From Bemisia tabaci (lineage: Eukaryota; Arthropoda; Insecta; Hemiptera; Aleyrodidae), in NCBI RefSeq assembly GCF_918797505.1, contig NC_092800.1:21757313-21821312 (forward strand): a stretch of 64,000 nucleotides of DNA, in the 5' to 3' direction. Position numbers and translations under genes: made by a program. Shown here in pieces: positions 1-10,518 of this stretch. Every line of letters begins with the position of its first letter. Position 1 is the stretch's first letter. The notes under the pieces were generated by a model. The model did no database searches, was not told where the DNA came from, and saw only the letters and a program-made list of their open reading frames with translations.

Positions 1-462
1 GTAGTATTGTTGCTAGTGTATTGTAGTAACATTGCTTGAAAGTCTACTTTTGAACTGATCATGAAGCGCTGTTCCTAGAGGCAACCGTAAAGGCCTTGCA
101 GTGATTTAAAGTAAGTGCTGTGCTGTATTCCAGTGTACTTTTTTAACCTATTAGAAACAAACGCCGAGAAACTGTCAACTAAAAATGTATAGAGCCCAAA
201 TGTCTCCACAAAAATGAGAGAAAGAGATTTTTATCAGCAAGACATTTTTCATTAAATTTTGTGCCCTCTAAAATCAAAGGAACAAGGCAAGATACGTCCA
301 TAACTTGGTTAAACACAAGTCCAAGAATGAATTAAGATGTGCAATGTTAAGTTGAGGACTAAATCATTTTATATAGTTCATCCTCAACGTATAGATACAC
401 TAAATTTTTTGTTGGATGCAAAGACCATTACAACTCTTATAATAAATGTTTTTCTGTTCAAG

Positions 463-688
463 GTCATTTGTTACTGCTGGAATTTTGAGAGTTCATGCGC
501 GATCACACATTGGAATAAAAAATTTCTCATGCAGTGATTGTGGAAAATTATTTTCTACTCGTGGAAGTTTGAGGCGCCATTCTGCAATCCATAGTGAAAA
601 TGACCAGTTTGCTTGTCCCCATTGTCAGAAGACTTATAAATGCATCGCTAGCTGTAAAAAGCACATTCAAACCCATCGCTTTGATAAA
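463..688 (+). CDS. Zinc finger exon: two full fingers and one split finger
   Basis: First exon of the gene visible here. It opens after the acceptor ttctgttcaag and closes at AAA|GTAAGC in phase 0. It encodes the helix and histidines of a finger whose cysteines lie on an upstream exon ([14 protein letters not shown]), then CSDC...H-x3-H and CPHC...H-x3-H fingers. Confidence 0.82.
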
Positions 689-3600
689 GTAAGCCTTTCT
701 CGATGTTAAAATTTTTTTTCCTGCGAAAAATGATCATTTCTGTGAAAAAAAGAATTACTCAAAAAACCAATCATATAGATTGTGATAAATTATTGTCATT
801 GTAGAGCATGCAGCAGAAACCAGGGAATAATATTTAACATGCCAAAGAAAAATTAAATTTATGAAAAATAACAGAAATGATGTGGTGAGTCGTAAGAACT
901 CCAAATAAAATGCAACAAGAAAGGGCTAATATGAAAACCATTGCCAGATGTTGGCTGAATAATAAGAGCTCTGTCATAATGGGTCACTAAACCTTGTTTA
1001 TTTTATTGAATATTCTAAAAGTACTATGTGAGTAGATGACATGGTGATTTTTCCGCATTTTTATGGAGCCGAAATTGCGGAGAAAACCGCTTTGGAAAAA
1101 TCTTAAAACTGCAAGACATTTCAAATGCACCCGAATGGCGGGAAACTGACGGTGTTGATGTATTGCGATAGTCATATCGCAATCTTCTCTCATTTTCCTC
1201 CGATGTTTGTTAAAATAAAACGTATTTCAATGTGGAATTGTTGCTTGTTTATTACAGCAAACATGTGAATGAGATTCGAGTCTTGAATTCAAAAGATATA
1301 ATTTCGACTTTAGTATTGTTCTTATATACGAAGAGTAGATAGACATTTGACGGATGTCGTGGAAACCCGTGCCCGCTTCTGATTGGTGCCAGATGACATC
1401 ATTCGGTGCGGCGCGAAACCGGGGTGTTTTAAATTTGCGTATAAGTTAAGGGATTTGAACTGCGCATTTCTCGGTTATTGAGTTACTTGTTCGCGTTTTT
1501 AATGTGCGCATCATGTTCTATGCATCATTTTCCTTCAGAAAACTATATTCGCAAGTCAAAATTCGTTCATGGTTTAGTGACCCATTGTATGAAAATTTAA
1601 AAGTTTTACTGTTATGAGTCAATGCGATTCTGTTATTTTTTTTCATTGAAATCCTGACTGCATTTCCCAAACACCTCATCAGTGTGCCAAAGATAATTTA
1701 AATTACAGATAAGCGAAAATTATTAATTGTACATATTGATTTGCTGTTGTCTACGGCCACTTTTTTTTTAAGTCTATATGTTTTATTGCTAAAATTGACG
1801 GTAAAGAGCCACTGTTTGAATTCAAATGCTCCTTTTTTATGTTAACCAAAGTTTAAAAACGGTATAATTTTATTCTATGATCGTTTTTCATTTATTTTTG
1901 TCATCTTGTTGACCTTCTGTTGCCAGGAAATCCAAATAGAAAAGAAAGGAGAATCTGCAGAAAAGGATGAACCAACAACCTATGACGATGTTGTGTATAG
2001 TTTAACTGAAGAACTAACCTCAGAAGATGTTGTGTTCAGTGGTGTTGAAGGTCAGTTTAGGCTTTTAGAAGAACCAGCTGAGAAGATAACAGAGGAAATT
2101 GTTTATGCTGAGACTAGCAAAGAAAGTGGTTGCGAAGCTCACATCAACTCTGATGAAAACAGATCCGCTGGACAAACCCTATCCCAAGTAAGATCCTCAA
2201 ACTGCGATAGTTAGAATTCTCTTTGACTTTTTTTTCAAGACCTTGAAAGTGCTTAAGTATCAGGAGGATGCTTGAAAAGTGGTCAAATCTCTCTATTTTC
2301 TCATTCATAGCAGTAAATGCTGGCTGTCTTAAGAAGTAACAGGACATTTGAGAATAAATAGATTTTTTAGTAGGACGTCCTATTTTCCAAAGATTTTGCG
2401 ATCTCCCTTCTAAATTTTTGATGAGACTGAGAGAAAACTGTGCATTTATGAAAAAATTACGCAATAGATTGGTTGGTTTTTTTATTCTTGAAGCTGCACA
2501 AAGTATGTATACTGAATTCTGATTTTTCCTCTAATTTTACTTAGGAAAGCCTGCAAGAAATCGAGGACTCGTTGAATCAGCAGCTGTTTGGCGGAAATGT
2601 GAGCGCGGTTACATTAGACAAAGACCAAGGGACCTGTCAAACCATCATCAATTTCGACCGATCTTTCAACAACTGCGTCTTTTCGTCAATAGAGATTCCC
2701 AGCGATGAACTTGTCTCAGGACTCAATCAAGTTATCGTTACCTCCTCCAGTTCTGGAGTAACCAACATCCTGCCTCAAAACATAAAAATTATAAATGAGT
2801 TTAGGTAAGTGGTTCTCCTCTTCTGTCTCTTCCTCTCTTTCTGTTTGTTCAAAAATAATTGCTTAACTCCTTATCAGCTCTTAAGATGAGGAAAAGGTTC
2901 CTCCAACAAAATAACAGACTGATGTTAGAGAGAACTCTTTTGTGAGGGAGTTAAAGTAATTTTGAATTATGGATTATCCTCTTCCCTCTAGAAGTCAGGA
3001 AAATCTGGATTATCAAAGTGTGCAGCCTGCATAGTTTGTATTGAGCTTTTTCAAATTTGCTGCGTTGTCAGGCAGTTCTCCATAGTAGCCCGCAATCAGG
3101 TTTGCCTTGAGAGAGATCTCTCTCTCTCCATCTAACAAACTTTAAAAACTTTCCTTATATTACTTATAATTTCTATTGTTTTTATGTTATATAATATTCA
3201 GTGTTCGGAACTCACAGGCACAGGCGCCAAATGCGCCTAAAAAATCGATTGTGGCGCCTAAGAAACGAAAGCTCTGCGCCAACGTGGCCCCTAAAAAGTG
3301 CCCCCCCCCCCCCAAAAAAAAAAAATTCCTAATTTTTCTGTTCGGTGATTTTTTGAAAGTTACAGGTTACAGCTATTAGTTCTGTAACTAAATTATCTTG
3401 CATCTGACGGTTCACAGAATGCGCTGTGATATATAGGCAAAAAGTCAATTTAGCCCCTAAAAAATCTTCAATGGCCCCTGAAAATTGAGCTTGATGGGCC
3501 ACATGGCTCCTGAAATTCTAAGGTGAGTTTCGAACACTGATTATATTATGCGGATTTGTTCCCATTTCAAATAGAATTCCAGTGTGTCATTTAGGTGAGA

Positions 3601-6600
3601 AACTATTAAAATGCAAACTGTCTTTCTAAGCATAAATTCCTTCTAAACTTCGTTTTTTTTTCAGATGTGAAGTGTGTGATTCCACTTTCGGAAGCAATTT
3701 AGATCTGGAGTCGCATAGATTAGTGCACACAACTCTAGACCCTGTGGTGGTAACGTCTGGAATACCCATAACATCAGTATTAGGGACCTCTGTCGATCCA
3801 GCCGCATCAATCACGACTTTTGCTCCGATACTGTCAGCAGAACCTGAACTAATGTCGTCTTCGAAGACAGTGAGAGCTAAAACTAGCAGACGCAAATCAA
3901 GGCCAGTAGGCAGACGAAAATCAGTAAGTAAAAAGAAACTGTACAAAATTAAGTTTTATCACATCTAATAGGAATATCTCAAGAGAAGGTCTTGTAAAAT
4001 TTCTCTGAAATTTCGATCAGAGTGTGGCCAAAAGTATCTTCATACAAATCTTTTAGACGCCTTTTTCTCTGTTTTTGTGAATAGGCCATGGGAGACCCCC
4101 AAAAAATAAGAAGAAATTGGCACAAAGAGTCACTTGTCGAAGTGGCAAAACAATGTGCTTCGTGTTTCAGGGCTGAAGTAGGTTGTGTAGTGGCTCAAAG
4201 TTGCGTACACTGGCCGAGAGGTCTGCAGTTTGAATCTTAATGATCCGTCATAATTTTTGATCATTCTTATCAGTAATGTTATGGTTAATTTTTTAATTTG
4301 AACTGACTACACTTTTGCCAATACTATTTTATTTACTTTTTCTCATATTTTTTGTTTGTTAATTCAATGAATTATGATCATTTATTAGATTGATGATTAA
4401 TTGATCTAATAATACTGCTGTCAATTTAAAAAAAAGAAAGAAAGAAAGAAATCGAGGGGAAATGCATTTAAAGAGACATGACAAACCTGTAGTGTATCTT
4501 CTTTAATCAACTACCATGTTACTCTGATCAATAACCGCAGTCATGGACTGAAGGGCCAGATACACCTGCGCACTACACGCACATCTTGACCCAAAAAGTA
4601 GGATCCAATTCTACTTCGAGCGAGTTATGAGTGGCGAGTTGCGACCTGATTGGCTACGAAGATTGCCGAACACGGCCGCAGGCCTACTCGCTACTCATGA
4701 CGCGCATCTAGCTCGCAGGTGTATCTGCCCCTTGAGCTAGCAAGTGATCAAGTAGAATAATGAAGAGAGAAATAAAAAATGGGGAAAATGCGGTGTTTTG
4801 AACACTTGAAAAGCCAAATTTCCTTACTTGATCTATTGTAATTAATACAACAGATAACAATTTTTTACTGTATAAATATCTGGAAAAAAGATAGTTCCGT
4901 ATACGGTGGGAAGAAAAAAAGAATAAATTTAAAGCTCTGTTGTGTCTCAGGGATTCGAACTGCAGACCCGTTTAACAGTCCACAGTGCCTTAAGCCATGC
5001 CTTGAACTAAGGTTCAAATGATTAATCCAGTCAAAAGATAGAATGGTTCACATGGGACGGATTTAAGAGTGATTTCAAACTCCTTCAGTTTGATTAAATG
5101 CAAAGTATTTAATTTCAGAAATTTGTAAAAATATTTCTCATTATATGTATACAGTACCAATATATTACTGTGTTGAAGAAGACTAAAATTTAATTTTAAC
5201 CAAAAAAACATCACCAATTTCAATTTTTAACACATTAGCAGAGTTTTCATTGTATCTTCATTTAAATCAACATTTATTCTGGATATTTTAGAGGTGTTAA
5301 GAGTGATCATACATGAGAGCATATTTTATTACATTTTTGTTCATTAACAGTTTTTCCAACAAAAAAATCTGTTACAGTACAAGTCAAAAGCACCGGGATC
5401 TTATCATGTAGATAACAGTGGTACTGAGAATAGGGATGATCAGACAAAAGCAAGCATAAATTTCTCGATCGAGTGCCCAGTGTGTCATGAAGAATTCCCC
5501 TCGGGTGTTGCATTCCAGACGCACTTGGAAACACTCAACGATGAGCAACAGTAAGGATTTTTTTATATTGTCGTATCTTAAAAATATTCACTGTTTCGAG
5601 TATAATAATTGAAGTGAATTTCAACTTTTCGTAATGGAAGGAGATGTTTCTGTAGATTAACATAGAGCTCTAGACAAAATGAGTCACAAATTTTATCATA
5701 TGTAATAAATAACCAAAATCCATGAGCACTTTCCACTAAAAGATATGTTTATGAGGAAACTAGCCTCTTTCCTTACAATTTTCAATCTTCCTTTTTTTGG
5801 TCCATGCTTCCTGTAAAATTTTAACATCTTTAGAGAACCCTTATCCAAATTTGTGCTAAAAAACCGGTGGAAAGCATTGCTGTTTTGGAAGTGCTTGCTC
5901 TTATGCTTTTTAACCAGAGGATAAATCTGTAACAAGAAGTGGCTGAACGGGCTAAGATAAACAATTCCATGACATTAAATGTCATAAAATTTTTATTTTT
6001 GTGAGATTTTGTAAAACTTTAGGATATGCATTCAGGGGGCCGAGAAATGCTGAAAAACAGCAATAGCTCCGTTAGGAATTTTTAAATGCTGAGTTGGAAT
6101 TAACTGATGAAAAATAACTTTTCCATCTCAGAGCATCATCATGCTATGTAATAGTTTTTGAAATTTTTAGAGAACAATCGAGTGTTCAAGTTCCCATCTT
6201 CTTCTAAACTGCAACAGTTGAGAAAATATTTAAATGTCATGCATATTTCTCAAAGATTAAATTTTGCCAGTGTTCTTGAACTTCTGTTTACAGAAATCAG
6301 ACTATTTAACGCAAGTGACCTATGCAGGACAAATAATTTTAATCTTGATTGTAATCTTTAGCATTTAGGTTTACGTCAATGTATGCATAATTCTAGCTTT
6401 TCAGTGAGTCTCTATTTTTCAATTTTCTAGTTCATTGGTGACAACACATGACCTGTTAAACCTTCAAACAATCATTAATTTAGAATCATCAACAAAGAAA
6501 AAATCAAGATGGAAAAGAGGTGCTGCGCGAGTTTTGACGGAAGATGAGAGAAAAGAACTTGCCAAGGTTCAGCCGGAGACGGTCTCCTCTGTATCAGAAA

Positions 6601-9600
6601 AGGTCTTAATTTCTCTAATAGCAGAGAAAGATCGGGTCAATGACATCAAGGTATTTAATTAAAAGCAGCTTTTTAACTCATTTCTTTTGCATTCATGTCT
6701 CAATTCACCCCCTATGTATCACTTCGGACAAGGTTTCTTTGCGTCATTTTTTTACTAAAACTAAACACTCAAACCAATTTTCAGGTTAACTAAAAATCAG
6801 CTTTTAATATTTGAGCAAAAGTTTAAAACCATTAGGTCATTAAAACTAAAATATGTCCATTATGCATCGTCAAAAAAACGAGATTTTTCACAGCGTTTTT
6901 AAAGTGGTACCACAAATTTTGACAGTAAAAATTAAATTTTCAAAAATTAATTTTTTTCTCAAAAATGGTTGTTCGTCAATGGCCGTGGAAAGTAAGAGTT
7001 GAGCTATTTTAGCGCAATCAATCAAAAATTGACAAAAACGATCACATCCAAGCTGAAATCAAAAGCATATAAACGAAAAGATTGCTATCTTGCATCGAGA
7101 TTGCTCTTATCAAAGACTTGAATAGTGAATACTAAATTTTCAGTCTAACGTGTGAAAAATCTTAAAAGAAAATCTTGTTCCAAGAACTAAGATCCATTCT
7201 TTCAAGTACTTTTCTATCTGAAGGATGATGGTGACAGCATATTACATTTTTATTGGATGTATAATGTTTTTATTCTCTAGGAGCCAGAGGAGAAGTTTGA
7301 AAAAGAGCCAATGCACCAGCACCAATGTAAATACTGTCCAAAGAGCTTCCGCAAACCGAGTGATTTAATCCGTCACTTACGAATCCACACAGGAGAACGA
7401 CCGTTCCAATGTCAGATTTGCTTGAAGTGCTTCACTGTTAAATCCACGCTTGAATGCCATCTAAAAACACACAGCATTGGCAAAAAACACTTCTCGTGCC
7501 ATGTTTGTGGCTATCATTTTGCGACAAAAGGCAGCTTGAAAGTTCATATGCGGTTGCACACAGGTATACTGATTTTGATTTCAAAATCCTTTCATTCTAA
7601 TTTCATATATATTTTTGCATTAGTTTCTTTCAGGCTGTGAAAAAATGCTAGAAACCAGTGAAATGTGGCTGCTTTAAACCACTGTCACATATCGACGGTG
7701 TAAGTCGGCGATCACATAACTTGGTTCGCGATGGAGCAGACTTCCTGTCATACTTTATTTTTTAAAGGGAAAACTACTCAACGGCATTTCTTTGAAATTG
7801 CCGTGATGTTTCTTCTCTGTGTGAAGACAATTCTGCATAAACTTCAAGGAATGATGTCAATTTGTTCTCTTTTAAAAAATATCTCAGAGGCCGAGATTTC
7901 CAGACACCGCAAACGAGATATGTGATTGCGGACTTAAGCCATTGATATGTTACTGTAACGCTGAAGCTACCTCTTGTTTACGTCCATGAAACGTACATCA
8001 GGATTGCATGGTACATCGACGAGTGGTTTTATAATTGTTCAACAATGCTGTAAAAATATGTTTCAAAATGATTCGATCACGTTGACCATTTTAGCTTAAA
8101 AAATGGCTTTCATAACCAGCTTTACAAAGGACATCTCATGTCTTGTGATGCTTGCTTAAATTTGAGTTAAAGAAAAACCCTAAAGACTGAACTAAAGAAT
8201 AAGGTTGGGTCAAAACCCAGCATTTTTGATAAATAAAATGATCTAAAGTGCAAAAACTGTGCATTAGTATCAATTTTATGCTTTTCTAAGGGGTTTTTTT
8301 TTCTTTTACTTCTTAATTTTTTGCTCTGTGAATTTGTGAAAAACTACTCGTCTGATTCGTGCCTTTTTGGTCGACTTGTTTGTATTTTTCAGCAGAACAG
8401 AAACTGGCCAGAGCCTTCATCTTTGGATTGTGAATTCATTAACTATTTCTTATACTGAAGTTTGTTTTCATTGATTTTTAGGAGCTATGCCGTTCCGTTG
8501 TCCAATCTGTAGTCAACGTTTTCGAACATCTGGCCACCGCAAGACTCACTTGCTCATGCACATGAAAAATGGGAAAAAAGAAGCGCTAAACCTCAATGAG
8601 AATGTTCTCAATGGTATGCAGACCATAGTAATATCAAATGACATGGAACAGGATACAGTAATTACATCCGAAATCCCTTCAGAAACTGAAGTTATCGCAG
8701 AGGATAATATTGTTTCCTCAGACACAATCATCGCAACCAAAGACTCACTTGTTGTTCAACCTCTCTCTCTGTTAAACTCTGATGCAGACAAAAATGTCTA
8801 TGTGCAAACGTTCCACACCTGTCGCGAGTGTGGCAAAAGTTTCAAGAAACTATCCCAGCTTACAAGGCATGTCCGCATTCATACTGGAGAGCGTCCGTTC
8901 AGGTTAGTTGCGTTCATGATAGACGATATTATTTCCCAAGCATCCTTCTTTCTTCTTACAATCAATTATCCGTTTGTTCCTAGTGCAACGCTTTTTCAAT
9001 CAATCTTCTACCCAAGAAGTATGTAAGAATTAGATTTTTTTTTAACTCAATATTTTCCCTTACAAACGCTGTCCTTTTCCCCCTTTTTTTTTTCAAAAAA
9101 TTCGATTTTCTAGAAAAGTGAGACATTTTGGGTTAAATCAAGGTCATTTTTGGTGACAGCAGCTAACAATTTATTGGCAATCACCCTTGGCATACCTGAG
9201 ACTTTATCTTATTCTTCCTGATAGCAAAGAATCCTCAAATGAGCGACCAAAGCTGCCCATTGACCCAATGTAAATCTTATCCGTTTGTTTTACGTTTAAA
9301 CGGGAAGGTAAAATTATTTCTTGTATGTGTTTACATGGGACCGATCTAGAGTACTTCTTATTGCTGAATGAGAAAATAACCTCTCTAAAACAACCTATCA
9401 AAAAGAAACCGGGTTTTTTTGTAGAAAATCTTGTAAGAATTTAAAGGTGTGTCAGAACTTTTGAAATTTGATCAAATTAAAAATTGCCCTACACTGTTTG
9501 TTTTTACACAGACTGAACTTTTTTGGCAGGGTGCTCTGTTAATTTTCAAGTTCATTAGTTTAATTTATTGAAACAAGCTGTACCCTAATGTACTCTCCTA

Positions 9601-10518
9601 CTCAACAAACAATGTATTTTTTTTTGTTGTAGGTGCACTGAGTGCCCAAAAGCGTTCAATCAGAAAAATGCGCTTGTCATGCACATGAAACGGCATACTG
9701 GAGAGAAACCATGGTCCTGTCCTGAGTGTGGTGCCGCTTTTGCACAGAAGGGCAATCTTCAGCAGCACATAAAGCGAAACCATAAGCACCGTCCTTTCGT
9801 GACCACACAAGACTTAACAGCCCAAACGCAAGATCTGGACAAGGTCGCAAGTAAACCTCGTGCACGAAAAACACCTATTTCAAAGCCTGTTATGATCACG
9901 GCAAACATAACAGACAAAACCCACAATCTGCAGAAGGCTACAAGCAAGCCCCGCGCGAGATGTATCTCCACTCCAAAGCCTGTGGCAGTTATGCAGGACC
10001 TAAACGAGCAAACCCTTGATCTTGATGAGGTTATAATAACGCATGACATACAAAACGTTCCTATTTCAAAGTCTACTACGATCATACAGGACCCAATAGG
10101 CAAAACTTTCAATATGAACAAGAGTACAACTAAACCGCGCGTACGACGGATTGCTCCTTCAAAGCCTGTCACTGTTACGCAGGACCTGTCGAACCAAACC
10201 TTCAACTTAGTAGAGGAGATGTCTCAAAATATCTCCATTTCAAAGCCGTTTATAATCGCACAAGACGTGACAGAAAAGACCCAGAATCCGGTCAAGCCTG
10301 CCAGAAAGCCTCGTTCTCGACGTAACCCTCCGGTGATGCCCGTAATGGTTACGCAGATCCTGCCGGACCAAACCATTGATCTGGACAAGCACCATGAACA
10401 AGACATCTCTACTTCGAAACCTGTCACGATTACGCTTGATCTAACAGACAAAACACTCGATCTGGAAAAGGTCATGAATGATCTGTTCCCTCAAATGAAG
10501 CACGATTCTTTGAACTGA
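463..10518 (+). CDS. C2H2 zinc finger protein, ZNF236-like (5' end outside window)
   Basis: Probable nuclear DNA-binding protein; its targets are unknown. Nine exons join in frame: 463-688, 1927-2187, 2545-2804, 3665-3923, 5378-5550, 6431-6650, 7281-7563, 8482-8902, 9633-10518. They give 995 residues plus one split codon, and every intron is GT-AG. I count about ten complete C2H2 fingers, plus one cut by the first exon border and one atypical CPVC finger. The central run ([40 protein letters not shown]) matches, as I remember it, the order and wording of fingers in vertebrate ZNF236, with TGERP-type linkers between some of them. Acidic, poorly structured segments separate the finger groups. 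The start codon and more fingers must lie upstream of base 1. The C-terminal 240 residues are a degenerate repeat. Zinc finger identity is certain; ZNF236 orthology is likely but not proven. Confidence 0.88.
978..1586. mobile_element. Inverted-repeat element, 609 bp, in a zinc finger intron
   Basis: A perfect 16-bp terminal inverted repeat, AATGGGTCACTAAACC, lies at 978-993 and in reverse at 1571-1586. The interior has no transposase-like ORF. Target duplication is not clear. Probably a non-autonomous DNA transposon. Confidence 0.65.
1927..2804 (+). CDS. Two linker exons of the zinc finger gene (1927-2187, 2545-2804)
   Basis: These exons encode a glutamate- and serine-rich stretch without fingers between the N-terminal and middle finger groups. 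Both acceptors (gttgccag, acttag) and donors (GTAAGA, GTAAGT) fit, and the frame continues from AAA at 688 through to AG at 2804. Intron 2188-2544 lies inside this span. The sequence looks like a flexible acidic linker; no domain was recognised. Confidence 0.75.
3199..3539. mobile_element. hAT-like MITE, 341 bp
   Basis: The ends are CAGTGTTCGGAACTCAC and its imperfect reverse, ending in CGAACACTG. The flanks are ATAATATT on the left and ATTATATT on the right, an 8-bp target duplication with one mismatch, as expected of hAT elements. The interior holds a C14/A12 tract and repeated GCGCC/TGGCGCC words. Confidence 0.75.
3665..5550 (+). CDS. Zinc finger exons 3665-3923 and 5378-5550
   Basis: Exon 3665-3923 starts by completing an Arg codon and then encodes a CEVC...H-x4-H finger followed by a Ser/Thr/Pro-rich stretch and a basic end (RRKS). 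Exon 5378-5550 encodes CPVC followed by QTHLE. The second histidine of that finger is created across the next splice junction, after a longer than usual spacing, so this finger may not fold normally. Confidence 0.75.
4166..4245 (+). repeat. tRNA-derived SINE fragment
   Basis: A-box-like GTAGTGGCTCAAAG is followed about 30 bp later by the B-box-like GGTCTGCAGTTTGAATC. The wording matches the copies at about 4940 (- strand) and 50993 (+ strand). Confidence 0.55.
4551..4733. mobile_element. Palindromic MITE, 183 bp
   Basis: The ends AAGGGCCAGATACACCTGCG and AAGGGGCAGATACACCTGCG are inverted copies. The complementarity continues inwards with gaps (ATGAGTGGCGAGT against GCGAGTAG, reversed). More GC-rich than the intron around it. 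No clean target duplication seen. Confidence 0.65.
4940..5010 (-). repeat. tRNA-derived SINE fragment (reverse)
   Basis: On the - strand, an A-box-like TGGCTTAAGGCACTGTGG is followed by the B-box GGTCTGCAGTTCGAATCCC. It is the same family as the + strand copies nearby and at about 50993. Confidence 0.6.
6431..6650 (+). CDS. Linker exon of the zinc finger gene
   Basis: This exon joins CA|T to complete a histidine codon and runs in frame to AAG|GTATTT. It encodes a mixed, lysine-rich linker with no finger (for example KKKSRWKRG), which may serve for nuclear localisation. Confidence 0.72.
7281..7563 (+). CDS. Three-finger exon of the ZNF236-like gene
   Basis: Three tandem C2H2 fingers (CKYC, CQIC, CHVC) are joined by the linkers HTGERPF and HSIGKKHF. 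The exon ends in phase 1 in the next HTG linker, so the linker is split by the intron and completed as HTGAMPF in the following exon. This finger order is the best evidence for relationship to ZNF236. Confidence 0.85.
7689..7950. mobile_element. ATATCGACGG-family MITE, copy 1
   Basis: About 262 bp, related along its whole length to the element at 42362-42622, including the inner ACTTCCTGTCATACTTTATT block. The left end is ATATCGACGGTGTAAGTCGG; the right end is a decayed inverse of it. It lies in a zinc finger intron. Confidence 0.75.
8482..8902 (+). CDS. Two-finger exon with acidic spacer
   Basis: The exon starts with a finger containing [10 protein letters not shown], then a spacer of about 75 residues rich in acidic and Ser/Thr residues, then a CREC finger ending HTGERPF. 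The donor is AG|GTTAGT, and the next finger begins at the following exon. Confidence 0.84.
9633..10518 (+). CDS. Last exon: two fingers plus repeat-built tail
   Basis: Two last fingers (CTEC, CPEC with an H-x4-H end) are followed by a tail of about 240 residues made of roughly eight degenerate units of 27-32 residues. Typical elements in each unit are QDLTDQT-DLDK and, in four of them, a basic KPR-R-R patch followed by SKPV. The stop is TGA at 10516-10518. The KPR patches are loosely like AT-hooks but lack the GRP core. Confidence 0.85.

Noticed and set aside
3626..3946. 106-codon ORF on the - strand over 3665-3923
   Set aside because: Antisense shadow of the C2H2 exon.
9759..10475. Long ORFs on the - strand opposite the last zinc finger exon
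   Set aside because: Shadow frames produced by the repetitive, codon-biased coding strand; the + strand has zinc fingers and a consistent splice frame.
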